From positions 1-52,962 of the forward strand of contig CAMWKZ010000015.1 in NCBI GenBank assembly GCA_947174945.1: a stretch of DNA of 52,962 nucleotides. The letters run 5' to 3'. Shown here in pieces: positions 17,276 to 27,011 of the stretch. The translations under genes were made by a program, and so were the position numbers. Within the stretch, counting starts at the first letter, position 1, and every line of letters begins with the position of its first letter. The notes beneath the pieces are model-generated. The model had not been told where the DNA came from. It worked only from the letters and a program-made list of their open reading frames with translations, and made no database searches. The DNA comes from an uncultured Prevotellaceae bacterium (GTDB taxonomy: Bacteria > Bacteroidota > Bacteroidia > Bacteroidales > Bacteroidaceae).

Positions 17276-18317
17276 TCATGAATACGGGATAGTGGTCGGA
17301 GTAGGTCATGTCCGATGTGTAGTAGCTAAGACCCTTGAACGACGCATCGTGGAAGATGTAGTCGATACGCACAGCCTTCTTGCCTCGGAGCGTGCGCATC
17401 CATCCGCTACCACATTCCTTAAAGCCGTCTACCATATTGCCCAGCATGGTGTTGTAGACGTAGGAGTAGGGGACATCGTTAAAGTCACCGCAGACAATGG
17501 TGGGCTTCTCGGAACTGCGCCTGTCGGTAGCTACGATATTAGCCTGTGAGGCTCGGAACACCATACCCATCGTGTAGTTGTCGAAGATGGCATTGAGGAT
17601 GCGACTGCTGCTGACGTCATAGTCTTGGGCAGCCAGTTTGTCTGCCTGATGCAGTGTGCGGTTAATGCCCGTAGTCTGTAAATGCACGTTGTAGACACGC
17701 ACTTGGTCGCCGTTAATGTCAATGTCAGCCCACATGGCACTGTTGTTGGTATAGTCAAACAGGATGGGTTTGCTGCCCTTGATGGGGTAGCGGCTGTAGA
17801 TAACCATGTCATCACGTCCGAGGGCCATATAGGGGAAATACTCCTTATAGCTCTCTGAGTTATTCTTGTCACCACTGACGTTGCTATACTCTTGTATGCA
17901 TAGCACGTCAACCTTTTGGCGGCGCATCTCGGCGAGTATATCCTGTGCCATGAATCCAGAGGTCTCGCGTCCAAACATGGCTACGTTGTAGGTGGCTATC
18001 TTCAGTCCTGTTTTAGCATCGGCTCCCTTGTCCTGCGAACGGAACTGATAGAGCGTACCCATATACGGAATGCAACAGGCTATAGTGAGGGCGGGCAGAA
18101 TAAGAAACAGCCAGTGACGACGAAGCAGCCAATAGATAAGCAACAATACGTTAATGGCGATAAGCACTGGCAGGATGTACACCAGCATGGCACGGGCTGT
18201 ATGGCCTATCGGACTGACATCGCCTCCGTAGAGGGCGGCGATGGTAAGTATAGCGGCAACAATCTGTGCCACGAGAAACATCATAGACATGTACTTATAG
18301 ACAGCTAATCTACCCAT
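17262..18317 (-). CDS. Membrane-anchored endonuclease/exonuclease/phosphatase-family protein
   Basis: A 351-residue protein with three N-terminal membrane segments (about residues 10-30, 42-66 and 70-90), followed by an EEP-superfamily catalytic domain (about 105-351). The metal and catalytic motifs are recognisable: KIATYNV, DVLCIQEYS (Glu), YNVHLQTTG, VCGDFNDVP, RIDYIFHD and YSDHYPV (Asp-His pair). The superfamily covers nucleases, sphingomyelinases and inositol phosphatases, so the substrate is open. The topology suggests the catalytic domain lies on one face of the inner membrane. It is followed on the minus strand by the shared terminator. Confidence 0.85.
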   Translation of the reverse strand: MGRLAVYKYMSMMFLVAQIVAAILTIAALYGGDVSPIGHTARAMLVYILPVLIAINVLLLIYWLLRRHWLFLILPALTIACCIPYMGTLYQFRSQDKGADAKTGLKIATYNVAMFGRETSGFMAQDILAEMRRQKVDVLCIQEYSNVSGDKNNSESYKEYFPYMALGRDDMVIYSRYPIKGSKPILFDYTNNSAMWADIDINGDQVRVYNVHLQTTGINRTLHQADKLAAQDYDVSSSRILNAIFDNYTMGMVFRASQANIVATDRRSSEKPTIVCGDFNDVPYSYVYNTMLGNMVDGFKECGSGWMRTLRGKKAVRIDYIFHDASFKGLSYYTSDMTYSDHYPVFMKIAL

Positions 18318-18330
18318 AGTTCTTTGTGCT

Positions 18331-19581
18331 TCAATTCTTTAAGTATCTCTGTACGGTGTCAAGCAAGTCTTCCACACGGAAAGGCTTAGCCATAAACTCA
18401 TCGCATCCAGCCTCCTTTGCCTTGCGGATGTTCTCGTCGAAAGCATAGGCACTCAATGCAACAACAGGAATGTCATGGTTTACTTCCTTGATAATGCGCG
18501 TTGCATCCAGTCCGTTCATGTCAGGCATACGGATGTCCATCAGAATCAGGTCTGGACGTTCCTCTTCGCAGAAAGTAACGGCTTCAATACCATTCTTGGC
18601 ACGTATCAGTCGGTATCGTTTGGCCAGCACGATATGTACCAACTCATAGTTGCTGTCCTCATCTTCTGCAACCAAAATGAGTGGGGCGGTGGTCATGTCA
18701 GTCTTGGTGTTGATGCGGATAGTGCGTGACTTGGTTGTGATGCGCGAGTTCTGCGCCATGCCACCGATGGTTCCTTCAAAGGGCAGAACAAAGCGGAAGG
18801 TAGAGCCTTCGCCTATCTTGGAATTGACACTGATGTGTCCTCCTAACTTTTCAACGATAATCTTACAGAGCGACAACCCTAAGCCGTAGCCATTCTGGTT
18901 CTCCGCATCGCGCGACATATAGGTTTCAAAGATATGCTTTAGGTCTTTCTCTGCAATGCCGGTTCCCGTGTCTGATACGAAGAACTCAATCTCTTGTGCA
19001 TCGTTAATCAGTCGGTAACCATAGGAAATGCTACCCTTGGTCGTGTGCTTCAGCGCATTGCTGATAAGGTTGGAAAGGACTTGCGTAATGCGGTTAGAAT
19101 CTGTATTGAGCATTACGTTCATGTTTGGCTTCGACCATTGCAACTGCAAGGTGTCAGGGCAGCGGAACTTAAAAATGAGCTGCAGGCTCTTGCACATCTC
19201 GTTCAAGTCAGTCATGCTCTTCCTGACTGACAGTTCACCTGCCTCAATGCGCGAAAGGTCTAATATCTCGTCAATAAGGGCCAGCAGACGGCTATTGTTG
19301 CTTTCCACAATCTCCATATACTTCATACGCCCCTCAGCTGAGTCTGTTTCAGCCATGATGCGGGAAAAGCCTTCAATCGCATTCAGCGGGGTGCGGATTT
19401 CATGGCTCATGTTGGCCAGGAAAAGCGACTTCATCCGACTGGCTTTCTCGGCTTTCTCTATCTTCTCCTCATATTCAGCGAGCTTTTTACGTGTGGCATC
19501 AAGCTCATGCTCTACGGCGTGGAGCTTGGCGTTAGCCTCGGCAAGTTTTTGCAGGAGGATTTCTCTTTCGTCTTGATTCAT
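18331..19581 (-). CDS. Hybrid sensor histidine kinase/response regulator, no membrane segment
   Basis: A 416-residue signalling protein. Residues 1-50 form a heptad-rich coiled coil (repeated LAEANAKL, LAEYEEKIEKAEKA). HisKA follows with the phospho-acceptor in MSHEIRTPLN (His60), then HATPase_c (NLISNALKHT, DTGTGIAE, GYGLGLSLC; to about 270). A receiver domain ends the protein (about 298-414), with phospho-acceptor Asp349 in LILMDIRMPDMNG and Lys in FMAKPF. There is no sensor domain, membrane segment or DNA-binding domain, so the input must come through the coiled coil or a partner. No cognate regulator is adjacent. Confidence 0.93.
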   Translation of the reverse strand: MNQDEREILLQKLAEANAKLHAVEHELDATRKKLAEYEEKIEKAEKASRMKSLFLANMSHEIRTPLNAIEGFSRIMAETDSAEGRMKYMEIVESNNSRLLALIDEILDLSRIEAGELSVRKSMTDLNEMCKSLQLIFKFRCPDTLQLQWSKPNMNVMLNTDSNRITQVLSNLISNALKHTTKGSISYGYRLINDAQEIEFFVSDTGTGIAEKDLKHIFETYMSRDAENQNGYGLGLSLCKIIVEKLGGHISVNSKIGEGSTFRFVLPFEGTIGGMAQNSRITTKSRTIRINTKTDMTTAPLILVAEDEDSNYELVHIVLAKRYRLIRAKNGIEAVTFCEEERPDLILMDIRMPDMNGLDATRIIKEVNHDIPVVALSAYAFDENIRKAKEAGCDEFMAKPFRVEDLLDTVQRYLKN

Positions 19582-19617
19582 CTTATAAGTTGAATTTCTC
19601 CAATGTTTATAAACGTT

Positions 19618-19626
19618 GCAAATTTA
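19618..19626 (-). promoter_or_regulatory. -7 element (TAAATTTGC) for the histidine kinase
   Basis: TAAATTTGC on the minus strand, 36 bases ahead of the kinase ATG at 19581. The upstream -33 element is weak. Confidence 0.5.
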
Positions 19627-19666
19627 ATAAATTAATTCGAAATAGGAGAAACTTTTAGTAAAAAAA

Positions 19667-20854
19667 TTATGCTCGGCGTGCTTTTTCCCATGTGCCGCCG
19701 CCTTGATGGGTGCGTAAATAGTGCATTCCGCGGAAAACGTTAAAATTCATGAATAGGAAGTAGTAGGGTACATAAAGCCATTTATTCTTCTTATTGTGCT
19801 GCTCCATCCAATAGCCTCCGAAGGCTGCTCCATAGAATAATAGTTGCAGTATCCAGAGTAGGGTATAGATAGGGCCTGCGTTCATGAATAGTAGTATGAC
19901 ATTCAAGGGAATGAGTGCTAACAGTGCTATAGGGGTGATGGTCCAGCGCAGCACGCGATGTGATACAAACTGGAACGCTACCGTGAAATGAGGGTAGGGA
20001 AGTATCATTCTGCGCAACCACCATACGCTTTGCAGTCCACCAGCAGCTATTCGACGTTTGCGTTTTGATTCCTCATGGAGGTCAGCCGAACCGTATTCCA
20101 TGGCATAGGCGTTAGGTGTATAGGCAATACGGTAGCCTGCCTCAACCATGCGCATAGACATGACAAAATCGTCCAATAATGCGTTCTCGGGCATGGGTGT
20201 GTATAGCTTTGTGCGAATAGCATTGAGCTCACCAGCAGCCCCCATTGTGGAGTACAACTCGCTATCCAATCGTTTCAAGGTACTTTCATAACGCCAGTAA
20301 AGTCCCTCACCTTCAGCAGCGGTCTGTCCCTCATGATGAGCCATGACGCGCTTTTCGCCAGCCACGCATCCCACTTGCGGGTCTTGGAAACAGCGTACAA
20401 TCTCACGCAGAGCTTCTTTATTAACTAGTGTGTTTGCATCAGTCATGATGATAATGTCTGTTTTGACCTGACTAATGCCGTGGTTCAAAGCGGCAGTCTT
20501 TCCCTTACGCTCAGGGGAGAATACAACTTCTACGCAGTCGTATGCTTGTAAATAGGTATTGGTCTCGTCTGTTGAGCCATCGGTTACCCACATTACGTGC
20601 AACTTTTCTTTTGGATAATCCAGCTCAAGTGTGTTTTTCATCTTCATGTCCACAACGTCCTGCTCGTTGTATGCACATACGAGAAAAGTGACGTGGGGCA
20701 GTTGGGCATCGTCATCGGGGAGGCCGTATTCAACGGCTCTCCCCTTGATGATGCGTTTCAGTTTAACCAGCAACCATAACAACATTCCATATCCTAAGTA
20801 CGTGTAGAACACGATAATCAGGCACGCCCAGAATATAATCTTCAGTGTTGTCAT
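19667..20854 (-). CDS. Family 2 glycosyltransferase, membrane-bound
   Basis: A processive-type GT2 of 395 aa that transfers a sugar from a nucleotide donor to a polysaccharide or lipid acceptor on the cytoplasmic face. There is an N-terminal membrane helix (IIFWACLIIVFYTYLGYG), then the GT-A domain with FLVCAYNEQDV, the TDG and TDAN metal/donor motifs (IIIMTDANTLVNKE) and an LLDDFVMSMRM region. A QxxxW-like motif follows (GGLQSVWWLRR), and two or three C-terminal membrane segments are seen (about 290-350). It follows RNase G by 12 bases on the same strand. No polysaccharide cluster surrounds it, so the product is unknown. Confidence 0.9.
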   Translation of the reverse strand: MTTLKIIFWACLIIVFYTYLGYGMLLWLLVKLKRIIKGRAVEYGLPDDDAQLPHVTFLVCAYNEQDVVDMKMKNTLELDYPKEKLHVMWVTDGSTDETNTYLQAYDCVEVVFSPERKGKTAALNHGISQVKTDIIIMTDANTLVNKEALREIVRCFQDPQVGCVAGEKRVMAHHEGQTAAEGEGLYWRYESTLKRLDSELYSTMGAAGELNAIRTKLYTPMPENALLDDFVMSMRMVEAGYRIAYTPNAYAMEYGSADLHEESKRKRRIAAGGLQSVWWLRRMILPYPHFTVAFQFVSHRVLRWTITPIALLALIPLNVILLFMNAGPIYTLLWILQLLFYGAAFGGYWMEQHNKKNKWLYVPYYFLFMNFNVFRGMHYLRTHQGGGTWEKARRA

Positions 20855-20866
20855 GGTGTCCAGTTA

Positions 20867-22447
20867 TTAAGAGTTCGTTTCTATTTCTTCCTGCATATCA
20901 ATGAATTGGCGGTCTTTGTCATAGAACTCGTATTGCAGGAAAGCCAGTTTCTGTGATGGTACAATGCGTACTCCCATGCCGTATTTCATTTGCCATTTGC
21001 GTTTCAGCGAAACGATGCCTTGATTGATATAGGCGGCTACGTAGGGATGAACGTGCAAATAGAGCTTTCTGATACCTATCTTATTAACAAGGCGGTCAAT
21101 CTTGCTCTCTAACTGGTCTGTAAACAGAATAGACGACTTGATTTTGCCCTTGCCGAAGCAAGTAGGGCAGGTTTCTTCTACATTGACATCCATAGCTGGC
21201 CGGACACGCTGACGCGTAATCTGCATCAATCCGAATTTCGACAGCGGTAGGATGTTGTGGCGGGCTCTGTCTTTCTGCATGTTTTTACACATGCGCTCGT
21301 AGAGCAGTTGACGGTCTTCAGCCAAATTCATGTCAATAAAGTCAACAACAATGATGCCGCCCATATCGCGCAAGCGTAGCTGGCGAGCCAGCTCGTCTGC
21401 AGCACCGAGGTTTACTTCCAGTGCATTGGCTTCTTGACCATTCTCAGCGCGGGTTCGGTTACCTGAGTTGACATCCACTACGTGCATAGCCTCTGTGTGT
21501 TGGATAATGAGGTAAGCACCACGCTTGTAGTTGACAGTTCGCCCAAACGAAGACTTAATTTGCTTCGTTACATTAAAATTGTCGAAGATAGGCACCGTAC
21601 CTTTATATAATTTTACGATGTTTATCTTCTCCGGGGCTATCAGTCCTACATAGTCGCGTACCTGTTGATAGATGTCCTCGTCATTCACATGGATACCGTC
21701 ATAGGTTGGGTCGAACAAATCGCGCAGCAAAGCTACGGCACGTCCTGTCTCCTCAAATGCCAGCTGTGGAGCTTTGGTGGCTTTCTGCACTTTAGTGATG
21801 GTGTCTTCCCATCGCTTTTGCAGTACCTTCATCTCAGCGTCCAGTTCTGCTACTCGCTTGCCTTCAGCTGATGTACGGACAATAACTCCGAAGTTTTTAG
21901 GGCGGATGCTCTGTACAAGCTGTTTCAGTCGGGTACGTTCCTCGCCTTTTTTGATTTTTGATGAAACCGAAACTTTGTCGCCAAAGGGTATGAGTACCAT
22001 ATATCGGCCTGCAAAGCTAAGTTCACACGTTAGACGTGGGCCTTTGGTCGATATGGGTTCCTTGACTACCTGTACCAAAATCTCCTGTCCTTGTTTTAGC
22101 ATAGTCTGTACGCTTCCTTCCTTGGGCAGGTCTGGCATTCTGGTAGCCTTTGCTATGGGATAAAGTTTCTTTTTGTCGCTTTGTACCTGTTTCAGATACT
22201 TCTCAAAAGAACTAAATTGAGTGCCTAAATCAAGATAGTGCAAGAAAGCATCGCGCTCAGAGCCTACATCAACAAAGCAGGCATTGAGTCCTGGCATGAG
22301 CTTGCGCACACGCCCTAAATAGATGTTACCCACGGAATAGCTTGCCTCTTCGCGCTTCTCGTTCTGGTATTCCACCAGATTTTTGTCTTCAAGCAGCGCA
22401 ATGGAAATCTCCTTAGGCTGTACATCAATAATTACTTCACTTGTCAT
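20867..22447 (-). CDS. rng: Ribonuclease E/G family protein
   Basis: Endoribonuclease for rRNA maturation and mRNA turnover. The 526-residue protein has an N-terminal S1-type domain (SVGNIYLGRVRKLMPGLNACFVDVG), a central RNase H-like/catalytic part with GIIVVDFIDM and EDR (metal-binding Asp), and a zinc-link CPTC motif (ETCPTCFGKGKI). It lacks the long C-terminal scaffold of RNase E, so it is RNase G-like. It is the first gene of a two-gene unit with the glycosyltransferase. A hairpin lies just upstream at 22475-22517, so some transcription may come through from the small basic gene and HU. Confidence 0.95.
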   Translation of the reverse strand: MTSEVIIDVQPKEISIALLEDKNLVEYQNEKREEASYSVGNIYLGRVRKLMPGLNACFVDVGSERDAFLHYLDLGTQFSSFEKYLKQVQSDKKKLYPIAKATRMPDLPKEGSVQTMLKQGQEILVQVVKEPISTKGPRLTCELSFAGRYMVLIPFGDKVSVSSKIKKGEERTRLKQLVQSIRPKNFGVIVRTSAEGKRVAELDAEMKVLQKRWEDTITKVQKATKAPQLAFEETGRAVALLRDLFDPTYDGIHVNDEDIYQQVRDYVGLIAPEKINIVKLYKGTVPIFDNFNVTKQIKSSFGRTVNYKRGAYLIIQHTEAMHVVDVNSGNRTRAENGQEANALEVNLGAADELARQLRLRDMGGIIVVDFIDMNLAEDRQLLYERMCKNMQKDRARHNILPLSKFGLMQITRQRVRPAMDVNVEETCPTCFGKGKIKSSILFTDQLESKIDRLVNKIGIRKLYLHVHPYVAAYINQGIVSLKRKWQMKYGMGVRIVPSQKLAFLQYEFYDKDRQFIDMQEEIETNS

Positions 22448-22474
22448 TATTATCTATTTGACTTTAGGGTTGTT

Positions 22475-22517
22475 AAAAAGCAAAAGGAATGTGTCGATTT
22501 CTCGACCACACTCCTTT
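22475..22517 (-). terminator. Intrinsic terminator after the small basic gene
   Basis: On the minus strand a long imperfect stem (22502-22517 with 22483-22497), a short GAAA-type loop and then GCTTTTT. It ends 28 bases before the rng start codon, leaving little room for a separate rng promoter; partial read-through is likely. Confidence 0.75.
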
Positions 22518-22545
22518 CATTCTCTTTTCTCATGTTCGTCAGAGC

Positions 22546-22635
22546 TTACTTGCTCTTGTGACGATTCTTGCGCAGTCTCTTTTTACGCTTGTGAGTAGCC
22601 ATCTTGTGGCCCTTCTTTTTCTTTCCGTTTGGCAT
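22546..22635 (-). CDS. 29-residue very basic protein, candidate ribosomal protein (bL38-like)
   Basis: A short complete frame, MPNGKKKKGHKM at the start and THKRKKRLRKNRHKSK at the end, with more than half of its residues Lys, Arg or His. It sits between HU and RNase G on their strand, with an intrinsic terminator after it. Very similar tiny proteins (MPSGKK..., THKRKK...) are widespread in Bacteroidetes genomes, usually unannotated. A small ribosomal protein special to this phylum, bL38, has been described from ribosome structures; I believe this is the same type, but I recall the resemblance rather than having aligned it. The strict sequence type and location make it a real gene. Confidence 0.75.
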   Translation of the reverse strand: MPNGKKKKGHKMATHKRKKRLRKNRHKSK

Positions 22636-22660
22636 AATATAAAATATTTAAATAATTAAG

Positions 22661-22936
22661 TTATTTCATTTTTGCTATAAAGCTCTTTGCTGGCTTAAAA
22701 GCAGGAAAATCATGTGCAGCAATCACCATCGTCGTGTTCTTTGAAATGTTACGGGCAGTCTTTTGGGCACGGTGCTTGATGGTGAATGTGCCAAATCCTC
22801 TGAGAAAAACATTCTCTTTATTGACAGCCATACAGTTGCGGATTTCTTCCATAAAGGCTTCAACTGTAGCTGCTACATCCTTCTTAGGAAGACCTGTATC
22901 TTCAACTATTTTGTTGATAATATCTGCTTTTGTCAT
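22661..22936 (-). CDS. HU/IHF-family DNA-binding protein
   Basis: Nucleoid protein that bends DNA as a dimer. The 91-residue sequence has the HU start MTKADIINKIVEDTG, helix 2, the GFGTFTIKHRAQKTARN arm region and the proline-containing tip (ARNISKNTTMVIAAHDFPAFKPAKSF). The length is exactly that expected. It is divergent from pyk, with a TATCTTTGC element at 22971-22979 ahead of it, and is followed closely by the small basic protein gene. Confidence 0.96.
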   Translation of the reverse strand: MTKADIINKIVEDTGLPKKDVAATVEAFMEEIRNCMAVNKENVFLRGFGTFTIKHRAQKTARNISKNTTMVIAAHDFPAFKPAKSFIAKMK

Positions 22937-22970
22937 CGCTATATAATGTTTAATGTTTTAATTTCGGAGT

Positions 22971-22979
22971 GCAAAGATA
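22971..22979 (-). promoter_or_regulatory. -7 element (TATCTTTGC) for the HU gene
   Basis: TATCTTTGC on the minus strand, 34 bases ahead of the HU ATG. Confidence 0.6.
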
Positions 22980-23041
22980 CTGTTTTTCAACGGGATATGG
23001 AAATTTTATCTGCTTTTTTTTCTAAAAAACTTTATTTTTTG

Positions 23042-23050
23042 TAACTTTGC
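23042..23050 (+). promoter_or_regulatory. -7 element (TAACTTTGC) for pyk
   Basis: TAACTTTGC with a T-rich stretch around the expected -33 position, 24 bases ahead of the pyk ATG at 23075. Confidence 0.6.
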
Positions 23051-23074
23051 AGTCTAAAAACGTATGTTAGAGTT

Positions 23075-24511
23075 ATGAAACAGACAAAGATTGTAGCTTC
23101 AGTGAGTGACCGTCGGTGCGACGTGGATTTTATTCGTCAGTTGTTTAATGCAGGTGTTAATGTTATTAGGATGAATACGGCCCATGCATCGGAAGGCGGT
23201 ATAAATAATATAATAAGGAACGTGCGCGAAGTAAGCCACCATATTGGAATACTTATTGATACCAAAGGGCCAGAGGTTCGCACTACGGGATGTGAGGCTC
23301 CCATTGAATATAAAACAGGTGATGTTGTGAAACTGTTTGGGCGTCCGGAAATGGACTCGAGCCACGATATTGTTAATCTGTCGTATGAGAACTTTGCTGC
23401 TGATGTTCAAGAAGGTGACCATGTTTTGTTTGACGATGGGGCACTGGATATGCTGGTTATTGGCATTAATGGCCCTGCCGTTATAGCTCAGGTTCTGAAC
23501 GATGGCGTGTTAGGCTCGCACAAGAGTGTCAATGTACCAGGTCGCCATATAGCTCTGCCTGCTTTGACGAAGAAAGACCGCAAGAATATCATGCTGGCTA
23601 TAGAACAAGATATTGACTTCATAGCTCATTCCTTTGTGCGCTCGGCTGCCGATGTTCGTGCCGTACAGGCTATTTTGGATGCCTATAACTCAGACATCAA
23701 GATTATCTCGAAGATAGAGAATCAGGAGGGTGTTGATAATATTGATGAGATTATTGACGCTTCGTATGGCATTATGATAGCGCGTGGCGACTTGGGTATT
23801 GAGGTGCCCATTGAGCGTATTCCGGGTATTCAACGCCAGATAATTCGTAAGTGCGTGCAAAAGAAGAAGCCTGTTATTGTAGCTACTCAGATGTTGCACA
23901 CGATGATTAACAATCCTCGTCCCACACGTGCCGAGGTAACTGATATTGCAAACGCCATCTATTCCAGTGCCGATGCACTGATGCTTTCAGGCGAGACGGC
24001 CAGTGGCAAGTACCCTGTAGAGGCTGTACAAACGATGGCCGCTATTGCTGAACAGGCTGAGCAAGACCGTGCTAACAACCATATTGACATGCCACTGCCA
24101 CCTGATTGCGACATTCGGGAGTTTATGGCACATAGTGCTATTGAAGCTACAGAGAAGCTGGGAGTGAAGTGTATTATCACTGATTCTACTACGGGCATGA
24201 CAGCCCGCTCGCTGGCAGCCTTCCGAGGGCCTCATCCTGTGCTGGCTATCTGCTATAACGACAAATTGCAACGATTGCTTAACCTTTCGTATGGCGTTAT
24301 ACCTGTCTATCAGAAGGAACATATCTCCAGTGAGCGGTTGTTCTTGGCAGCCGTGCGAATGTTGCGCCAGAAGGGATATGTCGAGCTGGACGACAAGATA
24401 GCTTATCTCAGTGGCAACATCAGCGTAGGAGGGGCTACCAAGTTCTTGGAAATCAATACCGTCAAGGAGGTATTTGACCAGAACTATCAAGCACCCATAC
24501 CTAAGATGTAA
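23075..24511 (+). CDS. pyk: Pyruvate kinase
   Basis: Converts phosphoenolpyruvate and ADP to pyruvate and ATP, the last step of glycolysis. The 478-residue protein shows the full family order: an N-terminal MNTAHA segment, the DTKGPEVRT motif, a B domain (about 70-165), the catalytic KIENQEGVDNIDEI segment with the active Lys, ARGDLGIEVP, the RPTRAEVTDIANA motif and a C-terminal regulatory domain ending near QAPIPKM. It stands alone, divergent from HU. Confidence 0.97.
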   Translation: MKQTKIVASVSDRRCDVDFIRQLFNAGVNVIRMNTAHASEGGINNIIRNVREVSHHIGILIDTKGPEVRTTGCEAPIEYKTGDVVKLFGRPEMDSSHDIVNLSYENFAADVQEGDHVLFDDGALDMLVIGINGPAVIAQVLNDGVLGSHKSVNVPGRHIALPALTKKDRKNIMLAIEQDIDFIAHSFVRSAADVRAVQAILDAYNSDIKIISKIENQEGVDNIDEIIDASYGIMIARGDLGIEVPIERIPGIQRQIIRKCVQKKKPVIVATQMLHTMINNPRPTRAEVTDIANAIYSSADALMLSGETASGKYPVEAVQTMAAIAEQAEQDRANNHIDMPLPPDCDIREFMAHSAIEATEKLGVKCIITDSTTGMTARSLAAFRGPHPVLAICYNDKLQRLLNLSYGVIPVYQKEHISSERLFLAAVRMLRQKGYVELDDKIAYLSGNISVGGATKFLEINTVKEVFDQNYQAPIPKM

Positions 24512-24559
24512 GAAATACATAAAAAAAGTCAAAGAGATAGGTATATCGAAATTTTTTAG

Positions 24560-24568
24560 TATCTTTGC
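24560..24568 (+). promoter_or_regulatory. -7 element (TATCTTTGC) for lepA
   Basis: TATCTTTGC, 20 bases ahead of the ATG at 24589. It overlaps the upstream in-frame TTG at 24565, which rules that codon out as the start. Confidence 0.65.
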
Positions 24569-24588
24569 ACAAAATTGGCTATAAAGTA

Positions 24589-26370
24589 ATGAATCATATA
24601 AGAAACTTTTGTATCATCGCACATATCGACCACGGCAAGTCAACACTGGCCGACCGCTTGCTGGAGTTTACCAAGACTATTCAGGTGACGGAAGGGCAGA
24701 TGCTTGACGATATGGACTTAGAGCGTGAGCGTGGCATTACGATTAAGAGCCATGCCATTCAGATGGAATATGTGAAGGATGGCGAGAAATACCTGCTCAA
24801 CCTTATAGATACTCCGGGACACGTTGACTTTTCTTACGAAGTGAGCCGCTCTATCGCAGCCTGTGAGGGCGCACTGCTGGTGGTTGACGCAACGCAGGGA
24901 GTGCAGGCCCAGACCATATCGAACCTGTATATGGCCATTGATAACAATCTGGAGATTATCCCTGTTATCAATAAGATAGATATGCCCAGTGCCATGCCCG
25001 ATGAGGTGGAGGATGAAATCGTAGAGCTTATCGGCTGCGACCGCTCAGACATTATTCGTGCTTCAGGCAAGACAGGCGAGGGTGTGGAGGATATACTGAA
25101 TGCCGTCGTGGAGCGCATTCCGCACCCTGTGGGCGAGGAGCAGGCACCTTTGCAAGCGTTGATTTTCGACTCCGTGTTCAACTCGTTTCGTGGTATCATT
25201 GCCTATTTTAAGATAACAAACGGCGTGATACGTCAGGGCGATAAAGTAAAGTTCTTCAATACGGGGCAGGAGTACGTGGCCGACGAAGTGGGAGTACTCA
25301 AGATGGATATGGTTCCCCGCAAAGAACTGCGTACAGGCGAGGTAGGCTATATTATCTCAGGAATCAAGAACGCAAAGGAGGTGAAGGTTGGTGATACCAT
25401 TACTCATGTACAGACTCCATGCCAGAAAGCTATTGAGGGATTCCAAGAAGTAAAGCCGATGGTGTTTGCTGGTGTCTATCCCATTGACCCTGTAGACTAC
25501 GAAAACCTGCGTGCTTCGCTGGAGAAGTTGCAGCTGAACGACGCATCGCTGACCTTTACGCCCGAGACGTCGATTGCGCTGGGCTTTGGTTTCCGCTGCG
25601 GATTCCTCGGCTTGTTGCACATGGAGATAGTGCAGGAGAGGCTGGACCGTGAGTTTGACATGGACGTTATCACCACGGTGCCTAACGTTACCTATATGTG
25701 CTACACCAAGCAGGGCGAGGTGAAGGAGGTACACAACCCCTCCGGGCTGCCTGACCAGACGATGATAGACCATATCGAAGAACCATATATCAAGGCCAGT
25801 ATTATTACGGCTGCCAACTATATCGGCCCTATCATGACGCTATGCCTTGACAAGCGCGGCGAGCTTATCGACCAGCAATATGTCAGTGGCAACCGTGTGG
25901 AACTGCGCTTCATGTTACCGCTGGGCGAGATTGTGATAGACTTCTACGATAAGTTAAAGAGTATCTCGAAAGGGTACGCATCGTTTGACTATCATATTGA
26001 TTCGTTCAGGCCATCGAAGTTGGCAAAGCTCGACATCCTGCTTAACGGCGAACCCGTTGATGCCCTGTCGACGCTGACACATCAGGACAATGCCGTCACC
26101 TTTGGCCGCCGTATGTGCGAGAAACTGAAGGAGCTGATTCCGCGCCAGCAGTTCGACATAGCCATTCAGGCAGCTATCGGTGCCAAGATTATAGCTCGCG
26201 AGACGGTGAAGCAGGTGCGCAAGGACGTGACCGCCAAGTGCTATGGCGGTGACGTAAGCCGTAAGCGCAAGCTGCTTGAGAAGCAGAAGCGCGGTAAGAA
26301 ACGCATGAAGCAGATAGGCAACGTGGAGGTGCCGCAGAAGGCGTTCCTGGCCGTATTGAAATTAGATTAG
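24589..26370 (+). CDS. lepA: Elongation factor 4 (LepA), ribosomal GTPase
   Basis: Translational GTPase that acts on stalled or assembling ribosomes. About 593 residues from the ATG at 24589 ([19 protein letters not shown]). G motifs are visible: AHIDHGKST (G1), DTPGHVD (G3), NKIDMP (G4). EF-Tu-like domain II, an EF-G-like domain, and the LepA-specific C-terminal region ([39 protein letters not shown]) follow. It is upstream of and probably co-transcribed with a Crp-family gene, 29 bases away. Confidence 0.97.
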   Translation: MNHIRNFCIIAHIDHGKSTLADRLLEFTKTIQVTEGQMLDDMDLERERGITIKSHAIQMEYVKDGEKYLLNLIDTPGHVDFSYEVSRSIAACEGALLVVDATQGVQAQTISNLYMAIDNNLEIIPVINKIDMPSAMPDEVEDEIVELIGCDRSDIIRASGKTGEGVEDILNAVVERIPHPVGEEQAPLQALIFDSVFNSFRGIIAYFKITNGVIRQGDKVKFFNTGQEYVADEVGVLKMDMVPRKELRTGEVGYIISGIKNAKEVKVGDTITHVQTPCQKAIEGFQEVKPMVFAGVYPIDPVDYENLRASLEKLQLNDASLTFTPETSIALGFGFRCGFLGLLHMEIVQERLDREFDMDVITTVPNVTYMCYTKQGEVKEVHNPSGLPDQTMIDHIEEPYIKASIITAANYIGPIMTLCLDKRGELIDQQYVSGNRVELRFMLPLGEIVIDFYDKLKSISKGYASFDYHIDSFRPSKLAKLDILLNGEPVDALSTLTHQDNAVTFGRRMCEKLKELIPRQQFDIAIQAAIGAKIIARETVKQVRKDVTAKCYGGDVSRKRKLLEKQKRGKKRMKQIGNVEVPQKAFLAVLKLD

Positions 26371-26399
26371 GGAGATTATAACCATTAAACCGACAAACT

Positions 26400-27011
26400 A
26401 TGACAACGATTGGACTGACAACAAGAGATGTGGCACGCGAGTTGGCCCGTCGCTATAGTACGATGACCCATGAGGAGCTGGATGTGCTGGAGAGCATACT
26501 GGTTCCGATGAAGTTCCAGAAGGGCGAGATAATCCTGAAGGAGGGCGAGGTCTGCACCAACATTTACTGGGTAGTGAAGGGCTTGGTGCGCCAGTTCTAC
26601 TATAAGAACGGCAAGGAGCTGACCGAGTACATGGCTACGGAGAACACCATCTGCATGTGCATCGAAAGTCTGTTTAAGGAGGAGCCCAGTCGCCAGCAGA
26701 TTCAGGCTCTGGAGCCAACCATTATCTTTGCCATGCCGAAGGCCAAGCTGGAGCACGAGGCCGTGCGTAACGTCAATATACAGATGCTGTATCGTAAGAT
26801 TCTGGAGGAGTCGCTTATCATCTCTCAGGTTCATGCCGATATGCTGCGGTTCGAGTCGGCACCCGAGCGTTATGCCAAGCTGGTTAAGCGTTCACCGCAA
26901 TTAGTGCTGCGCGCTCCGCTGGTCTACATTGCCAGCTACCTGCAGATGACCCCCGAGACACTGAGCCGGGTGCGCACGTCGGCACTGCTTGAAGGCAAGA
27001 GCAAGAACTAA
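26400..27011 (+). CDS. Crp/Fnr-family transcription regulator
   Basis: A 203-residue one-component regulator. The N-terminal cyclic-nucleotide-binding fold reads FQKGEIILKEGEVCTNIYWVVKGLVRQFYYKNG (about residues 38-70), followed by a dimerisation helix (about 120-145). A C-terminal helix-turn-helix is seen in LVYIASYLQMTPETLSRVR. The phosphate-binding cassette of true cAMP receptors is not evident, and there are no Fnr-type iron-sulphur Cys clusters, so the ligand is unknown. Its last four bases overlap the end of the convergent ispE gene. Confidence 0.88.
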   Translation: MTTIGLTTRDVARELARRYSTMTHEELDVLESILVPMKFQKGEIILKEGEVCTNIYWVVKGLVRQFYYKNGKELTEYMATENTICMCIESLFKEEPSRQQIQALEPTIIFAMPKAKLEHEAVRNVNIQMLYRKILEESLIISQVHADMLRFESAPERYAKLVKRSPQLVLRAPLVYIASYLQMTPETLSRVRTSALLEGKSKN

